Of a DNA stretch of 64,000 bases, positions 22,104 to 32,563 are shown piece by piece. This DNA is from Epinephelus fuscoguttatus (lineage: Eukaryota > Chordata > Actinopteri > Perciformes > Serranidae): positions 1,027,125-1,091,124 of the forward strand of contig NC_064770.1 in assembly GCF_011397635.1 (NCBI RefSeq), read 5' to 3'. The notes beneath the pieces are model-generated. The model saw only the letters and a program-made list of their open reading frames with translations, was not told the DNA's origin and searched no databases. How positions within the stretch are numbered: position 1 is the stretch's first letter; every line of letters starts with the position of its first letter. A program made the position numbers and the translations under genes.

Positions 22104-23939
22104 AGTGTTTCCCATTGTTTAATTTGACCCACCATAGTTTCTAAATAAAAGATTTAGGCTGCCGCAAGTATTGACTTCTCATGATATGAATAATATCTCG
22201 AACGCCGTAGCGTTTTGTGCTGATGTGCTCGGGCTGTCAGATCCAGCGCTTGACAGTGCGAGCGTTTCACTTGACTAAAAATACGTGTGCGTGAACCGTA
22301 AAAAATATTTAAATAAAAAAAATCAGCCGAAGCAGTCTATATTTTTGTCAATAAAAATAAATGATAATCTAACCGCAAATGTTGGAGGAACTCCAGCCGC
22401 CTTCCCTCTTCCCTGTGTGACACGGTTATGGGCGGTTTTCCAAGCCACTGTCGGCACAATGAATATAAGTACCACTGTCGGCAGCGTGGAAATAAGCTAA
22501 AGGGCTCTAGTTTCCTGGTGCAGTGCAGGGTGGCGCAGGGTGGCGAACCCCGCACAGAGCTAGTTTCGAGCAGCGCAACCCGAGGCGCGCTCAGTTTGGT
22601 AGTTTGACAGACCGAGGTGCGCTGAGATGGGTGTGGTGGCGCAGTGACAGTTTCGTGCCAAAAGGCTTCACCAAAGGTGTGCAAAAAGCTCGCCATCTGA
22701 AACCACGTCTACTGTCAGCGCAGGCGGAGCGCAGCCAGTGTAAGCCGAAGTTTGGCTGACCGGCGGACAGTGCGCACACGTCAACAAAACCTCACAGGCA
22801 GGTTTCCAGAATGTCAGGCACATTAACAATGCAATAAATAGCCACAAAACCACTATGCATTGCAACTATCTGCAATCAGCACATAAATGTATCTCTATAT
22901 CGACTGTCCCGTCACATCTGATGTCAGATCAAAGGGGATTGGCACCGTTTGGCATGCGTAATGGAAACCCAACCTGATTTGATTAAACAGCTGCAAACTA
23001 ATGAGTTCACATCCCTCTCAGCCAACCACAAACAGCCACTGCATCAGATAGGGAGTATATATATTCAGCATCTGTCATCTTAGAAAAGTCAAAAGAAAAG
23101 AAACAGAGTGAGACTGTGAGAGAGAAAGAGAGAGAGCGCGCGCACGAGAGAAACGCAACATTGATTTACAATTGCGGTGACCTCCTCCCAGGCTAGCTTT
23201 GCATCATCAGCCCGTGGAGGTCTGCTCGCTGTTCCGTATATTCGGACACTGCGAGCAGACCTCCCGGACCAAAACATCAATTTCCTCCTGGGAGAAGTTT
23301 GGCCGTCTGACGCTGCTGCTCTCTTCTGCCATGGCGAATTGAGTAAACTCTCATTACGCCTTCGCACGGCGCATTTAAGGGCGAGGAGAGGGGCTCATTT
23401 GATTGGTGTGATGTGTGTAAAACCCACTCCACTCCTTCTCTCCTCCCTCTTTCCGACTTGCACAGGTAGGAGGGACGGAGGTGGGAAAGAGGAGTAGCTG
23501 CGCCAGCGCGCATGGTGTGCCAAACTTGCAAAATCCGCCTGGCCACACCCAGTTGGCGAAGCGCAGGTGTGCTGCGCCCCCGCCTCGCCCAGTCTGCGAA
23601 ACTAGAGCCCAAAGTGTGGAGAAGAGGGACCGGGAAACGCGGCGGACCTCCGGGGAAGCCTGCTCCATTCTCACCACAGTTAGGGACCGTTCGCCACGGT
23701 ACTGCTGCTGGGCAGGGTGGAAATAAGTCCTGCAGAGTTACAGAGGACCTGGAGAATGTTTTAGGATAGTAATAACATTATATAAGATAATCATATTGCA
23801 AAGTTAATATAAGATAATAACATTAAAGACAAAATTAAATTGCAATACTTTTTACCTTTCTGTAGATTTTGTATACAAATTCATTTCAATTTACAATGTT
23901 CAAAATTTAGTAGTTTCCCAAAATCCTATGGGAAACACT
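22104..23939. mobile_element. hAT-like non-autonomous element inside the CACTA
   Basis: The ends are AGTGTTTCCCA and TGGGAAACACT. Flanking 8-mers TCACTTCC (22096-22103) and GCACTTCC (23940-23947) differ at one base, matching the 8-bp target duplication of hAT. It interrupts the SAMD3-like coding exon directly after its GLCTHF segment. Once the nested Harbinger-like insertion is subtracted it is about 0.7 kb and has no transposase. Confidence 0.75.
22502..23610. mobile_element. PIF/Harbinger-like non-autonomous element inside the hAT
   Basis: The ends GGGCTCTAGTTTC and GAAACTAGAGCCC are 13-bp perfect inverted repeats flanked by AAA (22499-22501 and 23611-23613), fitting the 3-bp duplication of PIF/Harbinger. 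The interior is GC-rich near both ends. It carries a 14-bp-stem hairpin at 23216-23264 and purine-rich GAGAGA tracts around 23110. Open frames across it show no recognisable domain. Confidence 0.68.
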
Positions 23940-23947
23940 GCACTTCC

Positions 23948-23968
23948 ACACACACACACACACACACA
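23948..23968. repeat. (AC)n tract within the SAMD3-like exon
   Basis: About ten AC units lie between the hAT duplication and the codons for DIEVDTRLSEALL. With the hAT discounted, the tract would sit inside coding sequence and read as Thr-His repeats. The downstream frame is not the one entering from 22103. Confidence 0.85.
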
Positions 23969-24509
23969 GATATTGAGGTAGACACACGCCTCAGTGAAGC
24001 TCTTCTTACGAAGGGAAGGAGAATTTGGAACTTCTTTCAAAGCCAGAGACTTAAGTGGAACAAGGAGACTGAACATCTGCTACGTGAGTGTGACAGCGCA
24101 GAGTTGAGCCACCACCAGATCGCCACAACAGCCATCCTTCTACTGATGAAGTACTTCCAAGAAAAAGAGGACTCAGTCTTCATCTTGGCTGATGTAATTA
24201 TCTTTTAAATTTTACACATTCACTCTCAACATAAAACACACATCTTAAAGGACAAATGTTTAAATTATTTAGGGTATCATCATTCATATCACTTCCTTTT
24301 GTGTTTTAAAAGCATCTTCCACCAAGATGTCTGTTTAGAGGGAGATGACCTTAGCCACCACATCAAGGATAATCGTGCTTGGTAAGTAAATATTTTCTAT
24401 CATATTGTAATATTTTTTTGTAGAAATCTATGTAATTATTGTGGTATTCTATATTTTTACCCACGACAGTTAACCTGACAGGGGGTTGTCTATTTTAGAT
24501 TGTACAAAA

Positions 24510-24705
24510 ATAGGATCCACACACAGTTTGCTGCTGTTTCTCTTATAATTTATTATACATGATGACCAACAGGAAAAAACAGCCTAACGTTTCAGCACAG
24601 GCCTAAAGGCCGAAATGTTAGGCTGTTTTTTCCTGTCATCTGTCATCATTTTCATCATATAATAAATAATAAGAGAAACAGCAGCAAACTGTGTGTGGAT
24701 CCTAT
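24510..24705. repeat. Short foldback repeat in a CACTA intron
   Basis: Nearly perfect palindrome: ATAGGATCCACACACAGTTT at the left is matched by AAACTGTGTGTGGATCCTAT at the right, with arms of about 97 bp meeting near 24608. It lies between the 24381 donor and the 24813 acceptor. It has no coding capacity and looks like a small MITE. Confidence 0.9.
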
Positions 24706-25470
24706 ATTTGAACAGTGTGAGGCCTGCTATCTGTGGACTGATCCAGCACCCGTGTGGAAACAATTATTTGTAAGGGTGAGCACATTGTCCTATTGAACTC
24801 TGTCTGTTTTAGGGAATAGTTTGGTGTCTGCAACCCGGTGGATGGTCAGTATGGAGGGCAAGGTATTTTACGAGCCTGAGCAGCTGCATGACTTTGTCAG
24901 CGCCCTTGCTGTCTTCTTTGCGTCATACTACGTCTTCAACCTGGAGTATCAGGAGTCAGCGTTGACCACGCTGGAGATGATACAGAGGTAAGTACTTGAC
25001 ACCATAAACCATTTAAAAAAATGAAAACTAATGCGTGATGAAGATGAAGAAACATATAGGTGATTGCTGTACTGTGTGTCTTCATTTTAAAATTAAAGCA
25101 CCCTTTTTTCTGTTAAAAGATTCTTTGTGAGGATCAACCCAGACATGGGTACAAAATGCCCTGCCAAACTCGGTACGAGCCGCAAGACAGGAAGTGTTGT
25201 CAAGAGAAAAGTGGCAAGCATCAGCTCTCAGGTCACCACCTTCCTCCAGCGACTCACTGAATTTGAATGGAGGACTTGCAACTAGGTAAGAATACAGAGA
25301 TGATAATATCTTACACATAACCGATGAATATATACGTAACTCTGTCCAACACTTATATATTACTGTACACACATCCATACAACACCATAAATAATCTCAA
25401 GACAGACAGACGAGAGACAAACAGGTGTATAACCTTAGGAACATGAATACTGATCATGTGTCTCTGACAG

Positions 25471-25524
25471 GTGGCGATAAAGATCATTGATAAGACTCAG
25501 CTGAACCCGACCATCCTGCAGAAG
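25471..25524 (+). pseudogene. Captured MARK-family kinase exon (54 nt)
   Basis: An exact 18-codon segment, VAIKIIDKTQLNPTILQK, is flanked by acceptor GTCTCTGACAG and donor GTGAGA. It matches the kinase N-lobe strand carrying the ATP-binding lysine (VAIK) in microtubule affinity-regulating kinases, which also have a 54-nt exon of this phase. No other MARK exon lies nearby and the stretch is inside the CACTA boundaries, 186 bp after the stop of the SAMD3-like gene. It is therefore best read as a host gene piece picked up with flanking intron by the transposon. The paralog within MARK is not resolved. Confidence 0.8.
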
Positions 25525-25761
25525 GTGAGAAACTCAACAACTCAGCTGTTCAGATCATTGATTAGTTTGGTTTTCCAGCAGCACTGAGTGACTGCTTTCA
25601 TATTAACTGCTGTCCAGTAACAGCCAGGAAACACTGGCTTTAAAGACAGAGAAACAAACATGATATTATAGTTAATTAACTGAGTTTCTTACAGAGCAAA
25701 CGTGTTAATGTTAATGTTTTCTGATAATGTGGTCTTTGCTGTTTGGCATTTAATTTATGTA

Positions 25762-26784
25762 CATGTTGGTGGATATGTGCTGTTTTGAGAACAAAGTTAA
25801 ATGTTGCAAAAAGGTTGTAAAAATGTGGAAAAAAAGAAACAGTCACATTCTGTGTTACTTATCAATGAAATTCTAGTGAAAATTTACTGGGGACCCCCTC
25901 ATAATTATTATTATTATTTTTTATGTTTTTTTTTGACTGACAAACAGATGACAGACAGACAGGTGACTAACAGACAGACAGGGGACTGACAGACAGGTGA
26001 CAGACAGAATAATTCATTTATTCATTCAATGTTCATGTTGGTGGATATGTTCTGTTTTGAGATCAAAGTTAAATGTTGCAAAAATGTTGTAAAAATGTTT
26101 TTTTTTTAAAGGAAAATAAAGTTGCTTTTAAGCTTTCAAGTGTTTATGATTAAAAGTGTACGAAACCCATGACAGAAACAGTCATATTCTGTGTAACTTA
26201 TCAATTCTAATTCTAGGGAAAATTTACTGGGGACCCCGTGATTATTATTATTATTATTTTTTATGAATTTCTTTTTTTGACTGACAGACAGATGACAGAC
26301 AGACAGACAGACAGACAGACAGGGGACTGACAGACAGACAGACAGACAGGGGACTGACAGGCAGACAGACAGACAGACAGACAGACAGGGGACTAGCAGA
26401 CAGACAGGTGACAGAAAGACAGGGGACTGACAGACAGACAGACAGACAGGGGACTGACAGACAGACAGACAGGTGACAGACAGACAGGGGACTGACAGAC
26501 AGACAGACAGGTGACAGAAAGACAGGGGACTGACAGACAGACAGACGGGACTGACAGACAGACAGGTGACAGAAAGACAGGGGACTGACAGACAGACAGA
26601 CAGACAGACAGGGGACTGACAGACAGACGGGACTGACAGACAGATAGACAGGTGACAGAAAGAAAGGGGACTGACACAGACAGACAGGTGACAGACAGAC
26701 AGGGGACAGACAGACAGGTGACAGAAAGACAGGGGACTGACAGACAGACAGACAGACAGACAGGGGACTGACAGACAGACAGGT

Positions 26785-26828
<44 letters not shown>

Positions 26829-27065
26829 GGTGACAGACATGTTGGTGGATATGTTCTGTTTTGAGAATAAAGTTAAATGTTTAAAGGTTGTAAAAATGTA
26901 AAAAAAAAAAAAAAAAAAAGTTGCTTTTAAGCTTTCAAATGTTTATAGAAAGTGTATGAAACCCATGACAGAAACAGTCACATCCTGTCATTGTGTTATT
27001 TGAAATTAAATGAAATGCATGAATTTCTAGTGAAAATAATTTGCTGGGGACCCCTGAAACCCCTT
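25762..27065. repeat. Three-unit tandem repeat with (GACA)n expansion
   Basis: The unit start CATGTTGGTGGATATGTNCTG recurs at 25762, 26034 and 26838. Each is followed by AAAGTTAAATGTT.., GAAACAGTCACATTCTGTG-type sequence and a GGGGACCCC block. Units 1 and 2 end in GACAGACAGGGGACTGACAG arrays; the one at 26280-26835 is about 550 bp. Its minus-strand translation is a meaningless Cys-Leu-Ser-Val repeat. Confidence 0.88.
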
Positions 27066-27359
27066 CAAGGACTCACTCTGTCTTTATTTAGTTTTTTATA
27101 GCCTTTTGCTACCTTATTGTTAGCACTTAAATGATGCTCATGTGCTCATATTGGTGCATGTGTGCAATTTTACAAAATTTGTCATGTCCTGTGGTGTGTT
27201 CCATTTATTTTGATTTGTGACATTGTTTTTATGCCATTGAAAATGAATTTAATTGTTAAAAATCCGTTGACAATAAATGCCTGTTTTATTCACTATTCTT
27301 TGACTAATTCTTATTTTATTAAATTATATTGTTTATAGTAAAATGTTCTTATATTGAAT

Positions 27360-27707
27360 ATGGTAAACCTAAACTTACGGTAATACTGTACGGTAATAAT
27401 GTGTTATGCTGTAAAACACAATTACAGCATAGACAAGTTATACTGTACAACACAATTACAGTATTATACTATAAACCACATTTACAGTAGAATAGTTATA
27501 CTGTAAAACTTACTCACGGTAAGACTTTCTAACTGTAAACCTCACTTACAGTAAAGCTGCTTTACTGTAAAACATATTTACAGTAAATTGGTTTTACCGT
27601 GAAACATCATAACAGTAAAGGTACTGTAGACCAGTAATTACAGTAACTTACTGGCAACAGTGTTGCCAGTAAGTTACCGCAAAAATACAATAAAATGTCT
27701 AATAGTG
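27360..27707 (+). repeat. CACTA right subterminal and terminal repeats
   Basis: At least ten TACTGTAAAAC / TTTACAGTA-like words alternate in orientation from 27385 to 27660, then a palindrome CTTACTGGCAACAGTGTTGC..AGTAAG, then the end GTCTAATAGTG at 27707. AA follows at 27708-27709, as it precedes the left end. Confidence 0.82.
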
Positions 27708-29769
27708 AACTGTTAAAAAGCATGACATTAAACTGACTGAAAAAGCACTTTTGGGAAAAATTGCTCACCTGGAAAAAGAAAGAACGGTGAAATTAAAAAA
27801 GGCATGGGAGAAGAAACAATTGTTGGTTTGATGAATGACAAAGGGTTTGCAAAAGAGGTGAAATGTTCATTTGCAAAGTTTAATGCTCTGTGTGATGAAG
27901 CAAAAGAAAAACATGACACTTTGATGGGTTTATTATCGAAATATGAGGTGGAAAAACATGAAATGTGGTTCAAGGTAAAAATGCTCAGTGTCGCCAACTT
28001 TACTGCTGATGCAAACAAATGGTTGGTTCACAATGAAAGTTGCATTCAAGCTGAAAGTGTTGCCATCAACAATGATGAGGTTAATGTGGAGCCTCAGGAC
28101 AGCATTTGAAATGTTCAATCCAATGCTTCCAGCACCAATACCTCCAGCAAAAGCTCTGGTCGAAAAAGCAATGTCTCAAAAAGCAACAAATCTTCAACAT
28201 CATCTGCATGGCTTCAAGCAGAGGCAGAAAAGGCTGCACTCATGGCACGTGCTGCAGCACTACAAGAAAAACATGTTTTGGAGGAGCAAGCAGAGCAACT
28301 GAGGGAACAAACAGAGCAACTGAGGAGGAAAAAGGAGCAACTTGAAATTCAAACTGAACTAGCAGCATCTGCAGCAAAATCAGCAGTGCTAAACACCTCA
28401 TGCCACAGCAGTGTTTCAAATGCACATTCGGATGGAATGAGTTCCTATTTCAAAAGAGGAACACTCAATCCTCATGCTGAAACATACAACCCACAGCAAA
28501 AGGACACATCTCAGCAGAGATACTCATTATCTGCCAACACCCATGCAACACAGGAAAAATCAATGGAAATGGACAAGAATAAAAATGCACATCATCAAGC
28601 AAGCTTCAAGTGGAAAAAATCTGGTCAAGCAGCATCACATCAATCAGATTTAAATCCTGCTGGTCAGCAAGCAACACATGTTCAAGACAATCCTCAAGCA
28701 TCTGGAGATCTCTACAGTCTGTTACAAAGACAGAATGAAATAACAGCACTGTTGGTAAAGTCGCAGAACTCTCATTTTCTGCCACACAGAGAATTACCTG
28801 TTTTTGATGGAAATCCAATGCAATATAGGACATTCATCAGAGCCTTTGAACAGTGTGTTGAAGCTAAAACAACCAACAAAGGGGACTGCTTGTATTACCT
28901 GGAGCAATTCACTAGAGGGCAGCCTAAAGACCTAGTGCGCAGCTGCCAGCACATGACACCAGACAGAGGTTATGCTGTGGCCAAAGACCTTCTCCAAGAA
29001 CACTTTGGTCATGAATTAAAAATCACAGCTGCCTACATGGACAAAATCATTGCATGGTCTGCTGTTAAGGCAGAAGATGTTAAAGGGCTGCAGGCTTACT
29101 CATTGTTTCTACATGAGTGTTGCAACGCAATGGAGGATTTGACATATTTGGATGAACTCAATATGCCAGCTAACATGAAGACAATCATTCAGAAACTTCC
29201 TTACAAGCTCAGAGAGAAATGGAGAGTAACTGTATGTGAAATTTCTGAAAGCCAAAGGCGCAGATCTGGCTTTAAGGATATTGTCAAGTTCATCGAGTAC
29301 CAAGTCAAAATCATTTCCAATCCAATTTTTGGTGACATCCAAGACACTCGAGTGGTAAATAAAGGAGGTATCAAGACAAAGGTACAGCAAAAATCACAGT
29401 TCCAACAAAAGAGTTTCGCAACTGCTGTATTTATGCCTAAGGAATCAGTTATGAATGCAACCAAGAAAAGCATTCATACTCAAACACAAAGTGTGTCATC
29501 AACAACATCAAGCTTTGTCTCCTGCTTGCACTGTACACATGGACATGAATTGGATCAATGTCCACAACTGAAAAAGAAGATGCATCGTGAAAAGCTGGAC
29601 TTTCTAAAGGAGAAAGGAGTATGCTTTGTTTGTCTGCACATAGGACACATGAGCAAGAATTGTAATAAGCGCATATCTTGCAAAGTTTGTAACCAAAGTC
29701 ATCCCAGTATTCTTAACATTGAGAAGATGGCACAAGGCAAAGATGAAGGTCAGTCAAAGGAACTGTCGG
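27708..29769 (+). pseudogene. BEL/Pao gag, main part, frameshifted
   Basis: Gag resumes straight after the CACTA (KLTEKALLGKIAHLEKER). A frameshift lies near 27795-27808 at a run of six A, and an in-frame TGA at 28107-28109. From 28110 the frame is open: a Gln/Glu-rich coiled coil (LREQTEQLRRKKEQLEIQTE), a linker, then the DUF1759-type capsid region (LPVFDGNPMQYRTFIRAFE). Cys/His knuckles follow (CLHCTHGHELDQCP, CFVCLHIGHMSKNC, CKVCNQSHPS). The LINE at 29770 interrupts what is a continuous gag-pol frame. Role: packaging of element RNA in cytoplasmic particles. Confidence 0.88.
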
Positions 29770-32550
29770 ATTTTTCTTACTTGACAACGACCTCCTAGAT
29801 AGTGTAAGCGCGTGTAAGTATCACTCAATAACCACTTCGGACCATGCTCCAACCACAGTTGACATTAGTTTTCCACGTGATACAACCCCACCTACACTAT
29901 GGCGGTTCAGTTTGCAGTTGCTGTCAGACAATAAGTTTAAAGATTTTGTTGCGACTCAAATCCATTCTTATATTGAGTTTAACGACACCCCTGATGTCAG
30001 CAGTAACATTCTGTGGGAAGCGCTTAAAGCTACCATCCGGGGACAGGTGATATCTTACATCTCCCAAATGAGAAGGGCTGAACGGGCTAGGCTGGTGGAA
30101 ATTACAGATGAACTTCTGAAACTTGATGGATTATACTCCATCTCCCCATCCCCCACCCTCTATAAGAAACGGCTACTACTACATTCAGAACATGACCTGT
30201 TAATGACACGCGTAGTAGAGAGACAGTTGCGACAATCAAAACAAAGCTTTTTCGAACAAGGAGATAAGGCAGGGAGACTCCTGGCACAGCAGGCCCGTGC
30301 AGCTGATCCCTCAAATTAAACTACCTGATGGCAGACATACCTCTGATCCAGTAATTATCAATAAGTCTTTTTCTGATTTCTATACCACTTCGTACACCTC
30401 CGAATGCACCCCAATCACTATGACGACCCCTAACTCTTTAGACCGCTTAACATACCCCCAAATTGATATAAATGTTGCCAGTGGACTGGGTAGACCCATC
30501 TCACTACTGGAGGTACAGGAAGCAATCAAAGCTTTACAAAACGGGAAATCGCTGGGTCTCGACGGGTTTACAGTTGAGTTCTTTAAAACATATTCCATGT
30601 TATTAGCCCCCATATTAGTGAGAATGTTCAACGACTCCTTTAGTGAAGGCAGACTGCCAGCGACCTTGTATGAGGCATCTATTTCATTGCTTCTGAAGAA
30701 AGACAGGGACCCTACATCCTGTGCTAGCTATCGACCAGTCTCACTGTTAAACGTGGATTGTAAAATTCTGGCTAAGGTTCTCGCCACTCGCCTCCAAAAT
30801 GTGATGTCATCAATAATCTCGTTGGACCAGACAGGGTTCACATTAGGGAGACACTCATTCTTTAATACCAGAAGGCTACTGAACATTATATTCTCACCTG
30901 CGGCCAACATTCCTGAAGTCATAGTGGCGCTTGACGCGGAGAAAGCGTTCGACAGTGTGGAGTGGGACTTTCTATTTTTTATTCTGGAAAAATTTGGCTT
31001 TGATTCTAATTTCATTTCTTGGGTTAAACTTCTGTACGCTGCTCCATCTGCATCTGTAAATACTAATGGCATCCACTCAGCATACTTTACTCTCAAACGT
31101 GGGACCCGGCAGGGTTGTCCGCTCTCTCCCCTGCTGTTTAACTTAGCCATCGAGCCGCTAGCAATCTGGCTTAGAAGCCAGGATGACTTTGAGGGCATCA
31201 CTCGCTGGCCTAGTCCATAAACTCTCCTTATATGCTGACGACCTTCTGTTGTTTATCTCGAACCCCACCTCCTCACTCCCCCCCAGTTTTGTCAATTCTG
31301 GATCAGTTTGGGCGCCTATCAGGGTACAAACTGAACATTCAGAAAAGCGAGCTATTTTTTGTTAACAATTTGGCAAGATCACTTCCACAATCCATATTCC
31401 CCTTTAAAATAGCAGAGGAGGGATTCCGATATTTGGGGGTGTTTATCACCAGTTCCTTCAGGGACCTTTTTCTGAAGAACTTCCAGCCGTTACTAGATAA
31501 ATGTAAGTCAGACTTGTCCAGATGGGCTGCCCTTCCCTTATCCCTTGCAGGCCGAGTCAATCTTATTAAGATGGTGATCCTTCCAAAATTTCTGTATCTT
31601 TTCCAGCACATCCCAATTTGTCTTAAAGCATCATTTTTTGTTAATCTTGACCAACAAATGAACGCTTTCATTTGGCATAATAAACCAGCTCATATTAGGA
31701 AACATATTCTTCAACTTTCTAAACCTGAAGGGGGGCTAGCACTGCCAAATTTTCGTCACTACTTTTGGGCCTGCAATATCAATAAACTTCTATACTGGCT
31801 ACTCAGTGAAGATACAGGCTCTTGTCCACCCTGGTCTCACACTGAGATATCATCCTCTTCCTGTTCTTTGCATTCTTTGATTTGCTCACAATTGCCTATA
31901 AGTGCCAATAAGGTCTCACTTAACCCAGTTGTCACCAATACAATTAAAATTTGGATTCAATTCAGGAAGCACCATGGCCTGCATAGGGCTTCAATTCTTG
32001 CATCAGTTCTGAACAACCATGTATTCCTCCCCTCCTGCTCTGACCCTACTTTCCGCATATGGTCAGATAAGGGCCTCAGAGCACTTAAAGACCTGTATGA
32101 TGAAGGTGTTTTCTCATCCTTTGCATGTCTGTCAGTTAAATATAGCTTTCCCAATAACCACTTTTTCCGGTACCTTCAAATGAGACACTATTCAAAAGCA
32201 GTTCCCACATTTCCCAAACCGCCCCCCAGAAGCTGAAATAGACCAATTCCTCTCTCTTAATCTACAACAAAAGCGACTGATATCTGTTATCTACAATAAG
32301 ATTGCACTTCTGAGTCCAGTCCTTATCGTATCACTTAAAAACGCATGGGAACAGGAATTGAGGATGGACATTACTGGTGGCCAATGGGAGAACATTTTAA
32401 AACTGATCCACTCTTCGTCTATATGTGGATATATATAGGGTTTTCTTTCACTGTAAAGCAGACACTCTGGTGTTATTTGAAATGGATGTACATTTCTGTA
32501 CTGTCTGCAGAAAATGAATAAAGAAATTTTGAAAAAAAAAAAAAAAAAAA
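29770..32550 (+). mobile_element. L1-like LINE, 5'-truncated, inserted in BEL gag-pol
   Basis: The insert begins inside an endonuclease domain (FLLDNDLLDSV, SDHAP-type motif) and ends with AATAAAG and an A run. It is flanked by AAGGAACTGTCGG (29757-29769) and AAGGAACTGTTGG (32551-32563), a 13-bp target duplication with one mismatch. The reverse transcriptase motifs are LDAEKAFDSVEW, RQGCPLSPLLFN and YADDLLLF. The frame changes near 30297-30319, 31190-31230 and 31240-31290, so it is dead. It resembles the element at 39.4-44.1 kb and fits an L1/Tx1-type clade. Confidence 0.9.
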
Positions 32551-32563
32551 AAGGAACTGTTGG

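Larger units (their letters stand above)
20781..25285 (+). pseudogene. SAMD3-like second gene of the CACTA element, spliced, broken
   Basis: Exon pieces: 20781-20984 (MDDGSLQHEINLTLPELHEE to LIQVFRK, ending AAAAG/GTGAGA); 21288-24193 (RIMIRTVVEAMRVHCPNP.., GLCTHF, then DTRLSEALLTKGRRIWNFF); 24313-24381; 24813-24987 (LVSATRWMVSMEGKVFYEPE); 25120-25285 (FFVRINPDMGTKCPAKLGTS, stop TAG). The order resembles the fish proteins labelled sterile alpha motif domain-containing protein 3-like. It is broken by in-frame stops at 21311-21313 (TAA) and 24336-24338 (TAG), a phase slip at the 24193/24313 junction, and the hAT insertion at 22104. Its job in transposition is unknown; it may be an accessory or regulatory protein. 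Confidence 0.72.
15079..27707 (+). mobile_element. CACTA (EnSpm-like) DNA transposon, 12.6 kb
   Basis: The left end is CACTGTTAGCCTTTGCTGTA and the right end, read inward, is CACTATTAGACATTTTATTG; both continue into TGTATTTTT and GTAA blocks, giving imperfect CACTR inverted ends. AA flanks both sides. Subterminal regions are rich in TTTACAGTAA-type repeats. The interior encodes a zinc-finger/DDE transposase and a SAMD3-like second gene, and contains a captured kinase exon plus later hAT and Harbinger insertions. Gag of the surrounding BEL/Pao element is split exactly at these ends, which independently fixes the boundaries. Frameshifts and stops in both genes make it non-autonomous today. Confidence 0.9.

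Noticed and set aside
22337..23769. Several open frames of 60-120 codons
   Set aside because: They lie in the GC-rich Harbinger-like and hAT-like non-autonomous elements, overlap on both strands and show no motif.
26280..26835. Possible CRISPR-like array of spaced repeats
   Set aside because: Units are 4 bp with irregular GGGACTGACAG interruptions, no unique spacers of constant length and no cas genes; the genome is eukaryotic.
26136..26840. Long minus-strand open frame of Cys-Leu-Ser-Val repeats
   Set aside because: It is the translation of a (GACA)n array and has no gene character.
27650..27670. CAGTG at 27658-27662 as the CACTA right end
   Set aside because: It mirrors the left CACTGTT, but flanking bases do not match the left flank and it leaves 45 bp before gag resumes. 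The end at 27707 gives an AA duplication and an unbroken gag frame.
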